Below, in pieces: positions 35,244 through 45,140 of a DNA stretch of 64,000 nt (within the stretch, counting starts at the first letter, position 1; the number at the start of each line of letters is the position of its first letter). This stretch comes from Sphingomonadaceae bacterium OTU29LAMAA1 (GTDB lineage: Bacteria > Pseudomonadota > Alphaproteobacteria > Sphingomonadales > Sphingomonadaceae). The translations under genes and the position numbers were made by a program. The stretch spans positions 2,274,001 to 2,338,000 of the forward strand of contig CP099617.1 in assembly GCA_024072375.1 (NCBI GenBank). The letters run 5' to 3'. The notes below the pieces were generated by a model, which was given only the letters and a program-made list of their open reading frames with translations, had not been told where the DNA came from and did no database searches.

Positions 35244-36143
35244 CTAGGCGGCCGTAGGCGGCGCGTCGTGGCCCGGCGCCTCGCCCAGCACCACCGCCAG
35301 GCTGCCAACCAGGATCAGCACGCCGCCTGCTGCCAGCAGCATCGTCAGCCGGTCACCGAAGAACGCGACGCCCAGCATCGCCCCCATCAGCGGTTCGATG
35401 TTGATGAACACGCCCGCACTCGCGCTGCCCACCCGCGACGAGCCATATTGCCATGCCGCCGTCGCCAATGCGGTCGCCAGCAGTCCCTGTCCGGCGATGC
35501 CCGCCCAAGCGCCGCCACTCAACGCCAGCGGCGGCAGGCCATGCATGACCAGCGCCACCGGCAGGATCGTCACCGCCGCGACCACTACCGTCACTGCCGG
35601 CATCGCCATCGGCTGCGGCGCGGCGGGGGCCGCCTTCAGTGCGTAGAACCAGCCGAGGAACAGCAGCAGCGACGCGAGCGACAGCAATACGCCAACCAGC
35701 GATCCCGCGTCGGCCGGATCGCCCGCGATCAGGGCGGCGCCGAGCGTCGCCGCGGCGACCCCGGCCCAGGTCGTCCGGCTCGTCGCTTCGCCGAGCAGCC
35801 GTGCCGACACCGCGATCAGCGCCGGCATCGCTCCCACCAGCAGTGCCGCCAGCGTCACGCTGACCCGCGCCAGCCCTTCGAACTGCACCAGAAACGCGAC
35901 CCCGTACAGGAACCCTGCGATCAGCACCGATGGCGACCGGAACAGCGCCCGTGCCTCCCGGCTTGCCATGGCGAAGGGCAACGCCACGACCGCGGCGACC
36001 GCGAAGCGCAGCAGGACCATATGCGCCGCCGTCATCTCGCGCAGCGCCAGCTTGCCGAGCGGGAAGCCGAGGCTCCAGCAGACACCCGCCAGGATCAGCA
36101 TCGCGAACGCCATGCTGCGCTGGCCGGTGGCCGTGTCGGTCAA
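35244..36143 (-). CDS. DMT/EamA-family transporter
   Basis: An inner-membrane transporter of about 299 residues with ten predicted helices in two EamA repeats (for example [58 protein letters not shown]). EamA proteins export metabolites such as cysteine pathway intermediates or amino acids. A TTG start at 36143 would overlap the stop of the cysteine-desulfhydrase-like gene (TTGA); an ATG at 36113 is the alternative. The coupling suggests that it exports a product or toxic excess related to that enzyme. Confidence 0.85.
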   Translation of the reverse strand: MTDTATGQRSMAFAMLILAGVCWSLGFPLGKLALREMTAAHMVLLRFAVAAVVALPFAMASREARALFRSPSVLIAGFLYGVAFLVQFEGLARVSVTLAALLVGAMPALIAVSARLLGEATSRTTWAGVAAATLGAALIAGDPADAGSLVGVLLSLASLLLFLGWFYALKAAPAAPQPMAMPAVTVVVAAVTILPVALVMHGLPPLALSGGAWAGIAGQGLLATALATAAWQYGSSRVGSASAGVFINIEPLMGAMLGVAFFGDRLTMLLAAGGVLILVGSLAVVLGEAPGHDAPPTAA

Positions 36144-37216
36144 GCCGGCGAACCCAGAAACGCGCGCATGCCCGCCGCCGCCTTGTCCCACGCTACGCCG
36201 TGCCGCACGCACCAGTCGTCGTCGTAATAGGTGCAGGCGTAGCGATCGCCGCCGTCGCACAAAAGCGTGACGATGCTGCCATGCTCGCCCGCCGCCGCCA
36301 TCTCGGCGACGATCGTCGCGCAGGCGACCAGATTGGTGCCGGTCGATCCGCCGACGGATCGGCCCAGCACCTCCGACAGCGCACGCATCGCGCCCAGACT
36401 GTCGGCATCCTCCACCGCGATCATCCGGTCGATCACCGACGGTACGAAGCTCGGCTCCAGACGCGGTCGTCCGATTCCCTCGACACGCGATGCGCAGCCG
36501 TGCGGCAGGGCGGTGACGCTACGATCGTCGAAGTGACGGTGAAACACCGAATGTACCGGATCGGCGACGCACAATCGGGTGGCGTAGCGCTGATAGCGGA
36601 TGAAGCGACCGATCGTGGCCGACGTGCCGCCGGTGCCGGCACCGCACACCACCCATTTCGGCACCGGATGCTCCTCATGCGCCATCTGCGCAAATATGCT
36701 TTCGGCTATATTGTTGTTGCCACGCCAGTCCGTCGCCCGCTCGGCATAGGTGAACTGGTCCATATAATGCCCGCCGGTTTCGGTCGCGAGCCGATGCGCC
36801 GCGGCATAGACGTTTCGCGGATCGTCGACGGTATGGATTTCGCCGCCATAGAAGCGGATCGCGTCGAGCTTCGGCGCCGCAGTCTGCGCCGGCACCACCG
36901 CGATGAACCGCAGGCCCAGCATCCGCGCGAAATACGCTTCGCTGACCGCGGTCGATCCCGACGACGATTCGATTACCACCGTGTCCGGGCCGATCCAGGT
37001 GTTGCACAGCGCATAAAGGAACAGCGACCGCGCCAGCCGATGCTTGAGGCTGCCCGTCGGATGCGAACTTTCGTCCTTCAGGTACAAGGTGATGCCAGGA
37101 AAGCGCGGCAACTCGACGCGGATCAGATGCGTATCCGCCGAACGATTGTAATCCGCCTCGATCCGCCGCACCGCCTCGCTCAGCCACGTGCGATCGATAT
37201 CCGAATGATGCCCCAT
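36140..37216 (-). CDS. PLP-dependent cysteine synthase-family enzyme, Cds1-like cysteine desulfhydrase
   Basis: A 358-residue fold-type II PLP enzyme. The PLP Lys is in [15 protein letters not shown], and the phosphate loop is [35 protein letters not shown] is the family's substrate loop. Length and blocks such as [14 protein letters not shown] and [18 protein letters not shown] fit the Cds1 subgroup, which splits L-cysteine to pyruvate, ammonia and sulfide, better than CysK/CysM. The assignment to desulfhydrase rather than synthase is from family pattern, not a single residue. It is cytoplasmic and is coupled to the EamA exporter downstream. Confidence 0.78.
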   Translation of the reverse strand: MGHHSDIDRTWLSEAVRRIEADYNRSADTHLIRVELPRFPGITLYLKDESSHPTGSLKHRLARSLFLYALCNTWIGPDTVVIESSSGSTAVSEAYFARMLGLRFIAVVPAQTAAPKLDAIRFYGGEIHTVDDPRNVYAAAHRLATETGGHYMDQFTYAERATDWRGNNNIAESIFAQMAHEEHPVPKWVVCGAGTGGTSATIGRFIRYQRYATRLCVADPVHSVFHRHFDDRSVTALPHGCASRVEGIGRPRLEPSFVPSVIDRMIAVEDADSLGAMRALSEVLGRSVGGSTGTNLVACATIVAEMAAAGEHGSIVTLLCDGGDRYACTYYDDDWCVRHGVAWDKAAAGMRAFLGSPA

Positions 37217-37372
37217 GCGCGTCGCCCTACACGGACACGTACAATCACGCCATTCCCCGGCTCGTTATGAAAGTCCTCTCCCTTGCGGGAGCTTTACCCC
37301 CACTCACCATTTCTTGACTCGCGCGCCCACTCCGGACGCCTACATTCCTGCCATGATTACGGACGCGACTCC

Positions 37373-38656
37373 ATGACCCGCCCTTCGTTCGGGGTGCAGG
37401 TTTTCATCGGTATGGCCATCGGCCTTGCGCTCGGCTTTGTCGCACGCAGTTACGGCGTCACCGGACTTGCCGACGGGCTCAAGATCGTCGGCGACATCTT
37501 CGTCCAGCTGTTGAAGGCGCTGGTCGTGCCGCTCGTCTTCACCGCGATCGTCGCATCGATCGCTGCGTTGCGCGACCTCAACAACGCCGCGCGGCTGGTC
37601 GGCGGCACGTTCATCTGGTTCGGCATCACCGCCCTGATCGCAGTATTGATCGGGCTGGCGCTTGGCACGATCCTGCAACCCGGCGCGCATGCCGGGGTCA
37701 GCTCCGCCGCGGCGGTCCGCCCCGATACCGCTGGATCATGGCTCGATTTCCTGCGCGGGCTGGTGCCGGTCAACATCCTCGGCCTGGAAGCGTCGACGAA
37801 GCTTGCCGACGGCGCGGCGAAGACCAGCCTGTCGTTCAACGTCCTCCAGTTGATCGTCGCCGCCGTCGCGATCGGCGTCGCCGCGGTCCGCACCGGGGAC
37901 GCAGGCGCGCCGTTCCTCGCCTTCAATGCATCGGCACTGGCGATCTTCCGCCGTATCCTGCGCTGGGTCGTACGCCTGACCCCGATCGGCACCGGCGCGC
38001 TGCTCGGCAGCGCGGTCGTCCGTTACGGCTGGCAGTCGCTATCGGCGCTCGGCACCTTCGCCGTAGCCATCTACATCGGTTTGGCGCTGGTGCTGTTCGT
38101 CGTCTATCCGCTGCTGCTGCTGGCGAACGGCATGAGCCCGAAGCGCTTCTTCGCCGCCGCGTGGCCAGCGATCCAGCTGGGCTTCGTGTCGCGTTCGTCG
38201 ATCGCGACGCTGCCGGTCACCGAACAGGTGGTCGAAAAGGGGCTGGGCGTGCCGAGGAGTTACGCCGCCTTCGCAGTGCCATTCGCCGCGACGACCAAGA
38301 TGGATGGGTGCGCTGCCATTTATCCCGCCATCGCCGCGCTGTTCGTCGCGCAATATTACAACATCCCGCTGCACGGCACCGATTACGTGCTGATCGTGCT
38401 GGTGTCGGTGCTCGGCTCGGCCGCGACCGCCGGCCTGACCGGCGCGCTCGTAATGCTGACGCTGACGCTGTCTACGCTGGGCCTGCCGCTGGAGGGCGCG
38501 GGGCTGCTGCTGGCGATCGACCCGATCCTCGACATGGGCCGCACCGCGGTCAACGTCGCCGGGCAGGCGCTGGTGCCAGCGATAGTTGCGAAGCGGCAGG
38601 GACTGACGAGCGAACCGGCCGTGTCGGATGCGGAGGCGGCGCTCGCCGGAACGTGA
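37373..38656 (+). CDS. Dicarboxylate/amino acid:cation symporter (DAACS)
   Basis: A 427-residue inner-membrane symporter of the GltP/DctA family, importing glutamate, aspartate or C4-dicarboxylates with H+ or Na+. The hallmarks are FVQLLKALVVPLVFTAIVAS near the N-terminus, the serine-rich re-entrant loop QLGFVSRSSIATLPVTEQVV, the KMDGCAAIYPAIAALFVAQ block, and the terminal AIDPILDMGRTAVNVAGQAL. ATG 37373 follows GGACG. It has its own upstream gap and no partner genes. Substrate preference cannot be read. Confidence 0.92.
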   Translation: MTRPSFGVQVFIGMAIGLALGFVARSYGVTGLADGLKIVGDIFVQLLKALVVPLVFTAIVASIAALRDLNNAARLVGGTFIWFGITALIAVLIGLALGTILQPGAHAGVSSAAAVRPDTAGSWLDFLRGLVPVNILGLEASTKLADGAAKTSLSFNVLQLIVAAVAIGVAAVRTGDAGAPFLAFNASALAIFRRILRWVVRLTPIGTGALLGSAVVRYGWQSLSALGTFAVAIYIGLALVLFVVYPLLLLANGMSPKRFFAAAWPAIQLGFVSRSSIATLPVTEQVVEKGLGVPRSYAAFAVPFAATTKMDGCAAIYPAIAALFVAQYYNIPLHGTDYVLIVLVSVLGSAATAGLTGALVMLTLTLSTLGLPLEGAGLLLAIDPILDMGRTAVNVAGQALVPAIVAKRQGLTSEPAVSDAEAALAGT

Positions 38657-38657
38657 G

Positions 38658-39239
38658 CTATGCCGCAGCGAGCGGCGCGAAGCGCGCGACCTGGCGCCCG
38701 ATCAGCCCCAGCTGCTCGATCACGGCGGGATCGCTCGCCCCGCCCTCGTCGTCGAACTTCGTTACTTGCGTATTGATCGCCGCGGCGAACGGCGTCGGCC
38801 AGCCTCGCAGGGCATGGACGATAGACCGCAGCGCCGCGATCGTCGATCCCGTCGCCTGCCAGCCATAAGCGGTCGCGATCAGCCCGACCGGCATGTCCGC
38901 GAGATAGGGACGTGCATCCTTCGCGGTCTCCTCCAGCAGGTCGAGTGCGTTTTTCACCACTCCCGATATGCTGCCGTGATAGCCGGGGCTGGCGATGATA
39001 ACTGCCGAGGCTTGCCGCACCGCGTCGACGAACGCCTGTTCGTCCGCAGTCCGGCTGGTCGCGCGCGGATCGTACAGCGGCAGCCGCGCCATATCGGCCC
39101 CGCCGAACATCCGGGTGCGAAAGCCTTCACGCTCCGCGGCTTCCAGTGCGATGCGTAGTGCTCGCTCGGTCGAGGAGACGCCTCCGATTGTGCCGCCGAT
39201 ACCGACGACGAGCGGAGCGAGAGTGGGTTCAGCGGCCAT
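38658..39239 (-). CDS. NADPH-dependent FMN reductase
   Basis: A 193-residue flavodoxin-like reductase. The FMN phosphate loop is VVGIGGTIGGVSSTERAL and the second FMN contact is IIASPGYHGSISGVVKNALDLL, as in NADPH:FMN reductases and quinone or azo reductases. It is cytoplasmic. The stop lies one base after the converging symporter stop. Possible roles include supplying reduced FMN or reducing quinones or chromate; the sequence does not narrow these down. Confidence 0.9.
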   Translation of the reverse strand: MAAEPTLAPLVVGIGGTIGGVSSTERALRIALEAAEREGFRTRMFGGADMARLPLYDPRATSRTADEQAFVDAVRQASAVIIASPGYHGSISGVVKNALDLLEETAKDARPYLADMPVGLIATAYGWQATGSTIAALRSIVHALRGWPTPFAAAINTQVTKFDDEGGASDPAVIEQLGLIGRQVARFAPLAAA

Positions 39240-39334
39240 ACACCGGCGATAGCGTCAAGTATCCGGCCACGCCAGTCGCTGGCGTTCGGCCGCCGGGCAC
39301 GATAAAACGGCCGAAATCACGCACACACTCGCTC

Positions 39335-39361
39335 TTGCGTCAGCTGTTTTAGGATTATAAT
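39335..39361 (+). promoter_or_regulatory. Sigma-70-like promoter abutting the PBP1a start
   Basis: TTGCGT (39335-39340) and a consensus TATAAT (39356-39361) are 15 bases apart. The first PBP1a ATG comes 7 bases after the -10 box, so transcription would start at or next to the start codon. Either the mRNA is leaderless or translation begins at the ATG at 39393, which follows GGGACGAG. Confidence 0.5.
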
Positions 39362-39368
39362 ACACCTC

Positions 39369-41561
39369 ATGGCTGACCGCTGGGACGAGCCGATGCGTCA
39401 TGAACCCGTCGATACCACACGCCGCACACCGATCGGCCAGCGCTACCAGCTGGACGACGAACCTGCTTCCGCATGGGAACGCCCCCATGACGATCGATTG
39501 CGCGACGATCGACTGGCGGGGCGCTTCGATGGATTCGTCGATGACGTTGCAGGCGGCGACGATGGCACGCCGCCACGCCGGCCACGTAACATCGGCCGTT
39601 GGGTGCTGCGCGGGTTCGCCGCGGGCATCGTCCTGCTGGTGCTGGCGATCGGCTGGCTGGCGGTTACCGCGCCGCTCAGCAAGTCGCTCCAGCCCCCTAC
39701 CCCGCCGTCGATAACGCTGACCGCCGACGACGGCACACCGATCGCCCGCCGCGGCGCGATCATCGATACCCCGGTCGATGCCGCAAAACTGCCGGCGCAT
39801 GTGCCGGAGGCGTTCATGGCGATCGAGGATCGCCGCTTCCAGTCGCATTGGGGCATCGACCCGCGCGGCATCCTGCGTGCGTTCGTCCACAACGTCGGCT
39901 CGGGCGGCGTGCGCGAGGGCGGCAGCACGATCACGCAGCAGCTCGCGAAGAACGCCTTCCTCGATTCGGACCGCACCGCCGCGCGCAAGATCCGCGAAGT
40001 CATGATCGCCTTCTGGCTCGAGGCATGGCTGTCGAAAGACGAAATCCTCTCGCGCTACCTGTCGAACGTCTATTTCGGCGACAACGTCTATGGCCTTCGG
40101 GCCGCCTCGAAACATTATTTCGGTCGCGAGCCGGAGAAGATGAACATCGGTCAGGCAGCGATGTTGGCGGGCCTCGTCAAGGCACCGTCGCGCCTTGCAC
40201 CGACCAGCAACCTCGAAGGGGCGCGAAAGCGCGAGATGCTCGTCGTCCGCGCGATGGTGGAAGCCGGGTTCCTGACCAAAGCCGAGGGCGTGGCGGTTCA
40301 GCCGCAGCGCGTGCTCGCCAATCGACCGACGACATTGCCCAGCGGCACCTATTTCGCCGATTGGGTTTTGCCCGACGCGCGCGATCAGGCAGGCGAGATC
40401 AAGACCGAGGCGACGGTGAAGACCACGCTCGACCGTCGCCTGCAACGCGCCGCCGAACGCGTCGTCCGGCAGGCGGGGTTGCGGCAGGCACAGACGGCGA
40501 TCGTTGCGATGCGTCGCGATGGCCGCGTCGTCGCGATGGTCGGCGGCAAGGATTACGGCAAGAGCCCGTTCAATCGCGCGACGCAGGCGCGTCGTCAGCC
40601 CGGATCGACCTTCAAGCTGTTCGTCTATCTCGCCGCGATGCGCGCCGGGATGACGCCCGATACGATGGCCGACGACAATCCGGTCGAGATCGCCGGGTGG
40701 AAGCCCAAGAACGACGACGGTCGCTATCTCGGCCAGATTCCATTGCGCCGAGCCTTTGCCCGTTCGTCCAACGTCGTCGCCGCGCGGCTGACCCAGGAAG
40801 TCGGCGTCCGTAACGTCATCAAGGCCGCGCGGGATCTGGGCATTTCGACGCCCATACCGAACGAGGCAACCATCGGCCTCGGCACAGCGGAAGTGTCGCT
40901 GCTGGAACTCACCGCCGCCTATGCGGCGATCGCCAACGGCAGTTACCCGGTCTCGACACGCGGACTGGAGGACAAGGGCGGCAACAAGAGCTGGTATCAG
41001 TCGCTGACCGGCGGCAGTCGCAAGATGCCCGACGACATTCGTAACAATATGCTGGATCTGTTGTCGTCATCGATCCGCGGGACGGGGCGAGAGGCGGTGC
41101 TGACGATGGACGCCTATGGCAAAACGGGTACGTCGCAACAGAATCGCGACGCCTGGTTCATCGGTTTCGCAGGCGATCTGGTCGTCGGCGTCTGGGTCGG
41201 CAACGACGACAGCACGCCCAATCCCGGCCTGCACGGCGGCGGCATCCCGGCGCAGATGTGGCGCCAGTTCATGGTCTCCGCGCTCAATATCGCGCCTGTC
41301 GCGGCACCCGTGTTGGTAGAGGAGGAGGCTGCCGCCCCCGATGCGATGGACAATGGCGACATGGTCGAGGATCCGGTCGGCGAGGCGATCCCGCAGGTCG
41401 AAGGGGCGCTGGACGGTTTCGGGCTCCAGATGAAAATGGGCCGCGACGGGAGCATCAGCATCACGCCGGGTGGCGGTCGCGACCGTGGACCGCCGCCGCC
41501 ACCCACGCCGCGCGACCGGCGCAGCGCGGAGGATGAGGGCGACGAGGGCGGCGGGTTCTAG
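39369..41561 (+). CDS. Class A penicillin-binding protein (PBP1a family)
   Basis: A bifunctional peptidoglycan synthase of about 730 residues. A cytoplasmic tail leads to one membrane helix (FAAGIVLLVLAIGWLAVTA, about 81-99). The GT51 glycosyltransferase domain shows EDRRFQSHWGIDPRGI, GGSTITQQLAKNAFL and RYLSNVYFGDNVYGL. The transpeptidase domain has the catalytic Ser in PGSTFKLFVY (about 414), then SSN and KTGTS. The C-terminal tail is acidic and Gly/Pro-rich. It makes and crosslinks glycan strands in the periplasm. The start could be 39369 or 39393 given the promoter position. A SleB-type hydrolase follows. Confidence 0.93.
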   Translation: MADRWDEPMRHEPVDTTRRTPIGQRYQLDDEPASAWERPHDDRLRDDRLAGRFDGFVDDVAGGDDGTPPRRPRNIGRWVLRGFAAGIVLLVLAIGWLAVTAPLSKSLQPPTPPSITLTADDGTPIARRGAIIDTPVDAAKLPAHVPEAFMAIEDRRFQSHWGIDPRGILRAFVHNVGSGGVREGGSTITQQLAKNAFLDSDRTAARKIREVMIAFWLEAWLSKDEILSRYLSNVYFGDNVYGLRAASKHYFGREPEKMNIGQAAMLAGLVKAPSRLAPTSNLEGARKREMLVVRAMVEAGFLTKAEGVAVQPQRVLANRPTTLPSGTYFADWVLPDARDQAGEIKTEATVKTTLDRRLQRAAERVVRQAGLRQAQTAIVAMRRDGRVVAMVGGKDYGKSPFNRATQARRQPGSTFKLFVYLAAMRAGMTPDTMADDNPVEIAGWKPKNDDGRYLGQIPLRRAFARSSNVVAARLTQEVGVRNVIKAARDLGISTPIPNEATIGLGTAEVSLLELTAAYAAIANGSYPVSTRGLEDKGGNKSWYQSLTGGSRKMPDDIRNNMLDLLSSSIRGTGREAVLTMDAYGKTGTSQQNRDAWFIGFAGDLVVGVWVGNDDSTPNPGLHGGGIPAQMWRQFMVSALNIAPVAAPVLVEEEAAAPDAMDNGDMVEDPVGEAIPQVEGALDGFGLQMKMGRDGSISITPGGGRDRGPPPPPTPRDRRSAEDEGDEGGGF

Positions 41562-41586
41562 CGGCAAGCGCTCGAACGGCATCGCA

Positions 41587-42252
41587 ATGGCGCAACGACG
41601 CCCTCCTCCCCGCAGACCTACGGCGCGCCGCCGCACGGCCGGCGATCTGTCGTCGGAACGCTGGCTGCTGCTGCTCGGCGTGGTCGCGGTCGTCACCGTC
41701 GCCGCCGGCGCAATCTATCCGTGGCCATTCACCCCGCCCCCGCCAAACGTCGCCAAACCGCTGACCATGGCGGAGGCGCGCGCCTCCAACGCGGCGGTGC
41801 CGATTGACGACGACCGGCGGCGGCCGGCCACGCGCTACCGCTTCCGCGGTGGTCCGGCAGCGCGCGAACAGGCGGCCGACTGCCTTGCCACCGCGGCACT
41901 GTACGAGGCGGGCGATGACAGCCGCGGCCAGCGTGCGGTGATGCAGGTCGTGCTTAATCGGGTTCGCGCACCCGGCTTCCCCAAGACGATCTGCGGCGTG
42001 GTCTATCAGGGGTCGAGCCGCAGCACGGGCTGCCAGTTCTCGTTCACCTGCGATGGATCGATCCGCCGCCGCACGATCTACACCGGCTGGACCGCCGCCC
42101 GCCGCGCCGCGCGCCGGGCGCTGTCGGGCTATGTGTTTGCCGATGTCGGCCGGGCGACGCATTATCACACGGACTGGATGGTGCCGTACTGGCGCGATTC
42201 GCTGACGAAGGTGGCGCGGGTGCGATCCCACCTGTTCTACGTCAGGACCTGA
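41587..42252 (+). CDS. SleB-type (Hydrolase_2) cell wall hydrolase
   Basis: A 221-residue protein with a basic N-terminus, one membrane anchor (WLLLLGVVAVVTVAAGAIYP, about 26-45) and a C-terminal SleB domain: CLATAALYEAGDDSRGQRAV with the catalytic Glu, QVVLNRVRAPGFPKTICGVV, GCQFSFTCDGS, and ADVGRATHYHTDWMVPYW. It probably cleaves peptidoglycan in the periplasm. It lies 25 bases after PBP1a, pairing synthesis with remodelling. The ribosome site at ATG 41587 is weak. Confidence 0.85.
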   Translation: MAQRRPPPRRPTARRRTAGDLSSERWLLLLGVVAVVTVAAGAIYPWPFTPPPPNVAKPLTMAEARASNAAVPIDDDRRRPATRYRFRGGPAAREQAADCLATAALYEAGDDSRGQRAVMQVVLNRVRAPGFPKTICGVVYQGSSRSTGCQFSFTCDGSIRRRTIYTGWTAARRAARRALSGYVFADVGRATHYHTDWMVPYWRDSLTKVARVRSHLFYVRT

Positions 42253-42265
42253 AAGGACACGGACG

Positions 42266-42556
42266 ATGGCAAAACGTTTCTGGGCGCAGATCATCGAGAT
42301 GGATGAGGAGATCGAGGCAGCAAGCATTCCCGGCGTCACCGATCATGAAAGCGCCGCCGATGCGCTGGTCACCGATTTCGTCGGTGCGATGGGCGGAGAG
42401 ATCACCGAAGGTGCGGTGCGCGTCTGGGTCGAGGGCGGCGGGCAGGAGAAGGTCTACGATTGGAGCGCCGAATTCGACATGCCCGACGACAATGCGATCG
42501 GCGACGAAGATATCGAGGTCGAGGGCGAGATCGTGCTAACCGAACGCATGCACTGA
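42266..42556 (+). CDS. Small acidic hypothetical protein
   Basis: A 96-residue, strongly acidic protein (MAKRFWAQIIEMDEEIEAAS to VEGEIVLTERMH). AAAGGACACGGACG precedes the ATG, and it is 13 bases after the SleB gene. It has no membrane segment, Cys or catalytic motif. It is probably a small beta-rich cytoplasmic protein. The function is unknown. Confidence 0.7.
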   Translation: MAKRFWAQIIEMDEEIEAASIPGVTDHESAADALVTDFVGAMGGEITEGAVRVWVEGGGQEKVYDWSAEFDMPDDNAIGDEDIEVEGEIVLTERMH

Positions 42557-42575
42557 TGCGGATCGACGACTGAAC

Positions 42576-42601
42576 GGGGAGGCGAACGCCGCTCGCCCCC
42601 C
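42576..42601. terminator. Hairpin between convergent genes
   Basis: GGGGAGGCGA pairs with TCGCCCCCC (one unpaired base) around the loop ACGCCGC, in the 54-base gap between the small acidic gene and the DUF885 gene. A GC-rich stem without a T-tract; probably a bidirectional terminator. Confidence 0.45.
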
Positions 42602-42610
42602 TCGCACGTC

Positions 42611-44431
42611 TCACTTCGTCCCGGCGATCCAGCTACGCACTTTGGCTTCCAGCACCGGCATCGGCAGCGAGCCGCTATCGAGCACGGCGGCATGGAAGGC
42701 GCGCGGATCGAATGCCGCCCCCCGCTTCGCCTGCGCTTCGGATTTCAGGCGCAGGATGGTCAACTGGCCGATCTTGTACGCCAGCGCCTGCCCGGGAATT
42801 GCGATATAGCGCTCCACCTCGGCAGTGGCGTCGGTCTTCGGCATCGGCGAATTCGCCAGCATGTATGCGATCGCCTGATCCCGGCTCCAGCCCTTGGCAT
42901 GGATACCGGTATCAACGACAAGCCGCATGGCGCGCAGCATCTCGTCATTGAGGCCACCCATCCGCTGATAGGGGTCGGTTTCCATGCCCAGCGGCTTCCA
43001 CAGTGTCTCGGCATACAGCGCCCACCCCTCGACATAGGCGGTGTTGCCGCCGAAGCGCATGAAGGCCGGGAGCGCGGTGTTCTCCTGCGCCAGCGCGATC
43101 TGGAAATGATGTCCCGGCACTGCCTCGTGCAGGTACAGCGTCTCCATGCCCCAGGTGTAGCGACTCGGCAGGTCGTAGGTGTTGTAGTAGAAGATGCCCG
43201 GCCGCTTCCCGTCGGGTGTGCCGTCCTGATAGCTGCCGGCCGCATCGCTCTTGGCGCGGTAATCGGGGACCGGACGGATTTCGAGCGGAGTTTTCGGGAT
43301 CAGCGCGAATTGTTCGCGGACGCGCGCATCGACGCGCTTGCCGATCGCCTCGTAATCACGGCGGACTTCTTCGGCGCTGCTTGGCTGGAAGCGCTTTTCG
43401 GTGCGCAAATAGTCGAAGAAGGCGGGCAGCGTTCCCTTGAAGCCGGCGGCGGTTTTTTGCGCCTCCATTTCGCGCGTGATCCGTGCGACTTCGGACAAGC
43501 CGAGTTGGTGGACAGCCTCCCCCTTCAGCGGCAGCGTCGTGCTGTTCTCGATCCGATAGTCGTATAGCGCCGCACCGCCCGGCATCGCCGACAGGCCGAC
43601 GGTGGCGCGCGCCTTCGGCAGATAGTCGGTCTTGAGGAAATCGCGCATCTTGCGGTGTGCAGGCGTGATCACGTCGCGAATCTGTGCCGCGTAGGCCGCG
43701 GTCAGGCGCTGGCGATCGGCGGCCGAGATGTCGGCGGGGAACATCGTAACCGGCGCATAGAAGACCGATCCCTCGACCCCCTGCGCGATCAGATTGTCGA
43801 ACTGCGCGATCATGTTCTCGACGACGAGGCGCGGGTGGACGACGCCCTTCGCCATGCCTTCACGGAAGCGGGCGATGATCCGATCGTACAGCGCGGCATA
43901 GCCGGCGTTGCGCTTCAGGTTGTTGTCGTAATCGGCGATCGTCTTGAACGGCGCGCCGCCCTTGCCGCTGGCGAAATCGGGGTAGAAGGTCTGGAAGCCA
44001 CCGAAATGGTTGATCGGCAACAACCGCGTGACCGACTGGATCGACGGATCGTAACCACGCAGATTGATCGTCAGCGTGTTATGAAAAACGTCATAGGCGA
44101 GCTGGTCGACGCGGGTCAGCTTTGCCCGGTCGATAGCCTTCAGCGCGGCGAGATCGGCTTCGAGGTTGCGCTTCTCGCGCGCTGTCGCAACGTCCGTCAG
44201 GTAATCGCCGAAGCGATCCGCGTAACGCATGTCGCCACGCAGGATCGCGCTGATGGGGTCGAGCGCGAGGTCACGCTCGTCGCTGTCGTAGAACAAGCGC
44301 TTGAGGCGGGCATCTTCCGGCCCCTCTCCGGGCATTGCGACCGGCGGCGGCAGCGCCTGCCCTGATGCGGGCGTGACGATGCCCGTGATACCGGTGGTGG
44401 CGAGCAGCAGGCCCGCGAACAGATGACGCAT
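42611..44431 (-). CDS. Secreted DUF885 metallo-protein (probable peptidase)
   Basis: A 606-residue DUF885 protein with a signal peptide (MRHLFAGLLLATTGITGIVTP). The family's zinc-binding motif is present as YLHEAVPGHHFQ (about 433-444), and DAFAR-like blocks (GGNTAYVEGWALYAETL, QRMGGLNDEMLRAMRLVVDT) are intact. DUF885 proteins are abundant in sphingomonads and xanthomonads and are thought to be periplasmic zinc peptidases, though few have been tested. It stands alone, convergent with the small acidic gene. Confidence 0.88.
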   Translation of the reverse strand: MRHLFAGLLLATTGITGIVTPASGQALPPPVAMPGEGPEDARLKRLFYDSDERDLALDPISAILRGDMRYADRFGDYLTDVATAREKRNLEADLAALKAIDRAKLTRVDQLAYDVFHNTLTINLRGYDPSIQSVTRLLPINHFGGFQTFYPDFASGKGGAPFKTIADYDNNLKRNAGYAALYDRIIARFREGMAKGVVHPRLVVENMIAQFDNLIAQGVEGSVFYAPVTMFPADISAADRQRLTAAYAAQIRDVITPAHRKMRDFLKTDYLPKARATVGLSAMPGGAALYDYRIENSTTLPLKGEAVHQLGLSEVARITREMEAQKTAAGFKGTLPAFFDYLRTEKRFQPSSAEEVRRDYEAIGKRVDARVREQFALIPKTPLEIRPVPDYRAKSDAAGSYQDGTPDGKRPGIFYYNTYDLPSRYTWGMETLYLHEAVPGHHFQIALAQENTALPAFMRFGGNTAYVEGWALYAETLWKPLGMETDPYQRMGGLNDEMLRAMRLVVDTGIHAKGWSRDQAIAYMLANSPMPKTDATAEVERYIAIPGQALAYKIGQLTILRLKSEAQAKRGAAFDPRAFHAAVLDSGSLPMPVLEAKVRSWIAGTK

Positions 44432-44483
44432 GAACGATCCCCTTTGCGGTCTGCTTAGCAAGCCGCGGGGATTGTGCAAAAAC

Positions 44484-44972
44484 TCAACGCGGCGCGCCGC
44501 CGGCCCGATGACCGGTCCCCTCGGCAAGATCGGGGATGTCGCGCAGTTCGTTGTCCAGTTCTCGGGTGACGAGGCGGGATTCGCGCACCACGATCAGTGC
44601 CGCTGCGATGACCAGGCCGAACCCGACCAGCGCGGCTGCGGTACCCGCCCAGGCGATCGCGGACACCCGCGGAACGATGACATCGAGCGCCCCGAACATC
44701 AATGAGGCGATCAGCAGAATCGCCGCGAACAATCCGGTCAGCAGCGCCAACCCCATCAGCCGGCAGCGGCGGCGATAGGCGACGACCTGATCGCGCAGGT
44801 TGTCGGTACGCGCCGCATCATGATCGCCGGACCGGTAATCGCCGACCGCACCGCGATAGCGATCGATCGCGCTGTCGTAGCGCTGCTGCAGGAACCCCAT
44901 GAAAATCCACGCAGCGAACACGATCGAGGCATTTGGCCCAATGGCTTTCAGAACGTCGGCAAGCTGCGTCAT
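44484..44972 (-). CDS. DUF2721-like membrane protein
   Basis: A 162-residue protein with an N-terminal helix (ASIVFAAWIFMGFLQ), a charged cytoplasmic segment with RYDSAIDRYRG and RRRCRLM, and two C-terminal membrane helices (LALLTGLFAAILLIASLMFG, AAALVGFGLVIAAALIVV). This three-helix layout fits DUF2721 family proteins, whose function is unknown. ATG 44972 (MTQLADVLKAIGPNAS) is preferred over an upstream in-frame ATG because it opens the conserved region. Confidence 0.72.
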   Translation of the reverse strand: MTQLADVLKAIGPNASIVFAAWIFMGFLQQRYDSAIDRYRGAVGDYRSGDHDAARTDNLRDQVVAYRRRCRLMGLALLTGLFAAILLIASLMFGALDVIVPRVSAIAWAGTAAALVGFGLVIAAALIVVRESRLVTRELDNELRDIPDLAEGTGHRAGGAPR

Positions 44973-45140
44973 CTCGCATCCGATGCTGGGACAGTGGCGA
45001 TGCGTGAACGTCGACGGCACCACTTCGTGCCTCATGACTGATTGAGATCATTATGTTTTATCGACATGGCGTGCCCCAGGTCGACGATGAGCCGCACCTG
45101 CACCGTTGACGCTGTTCATGCGGCGCAGCAATGCGGACCG

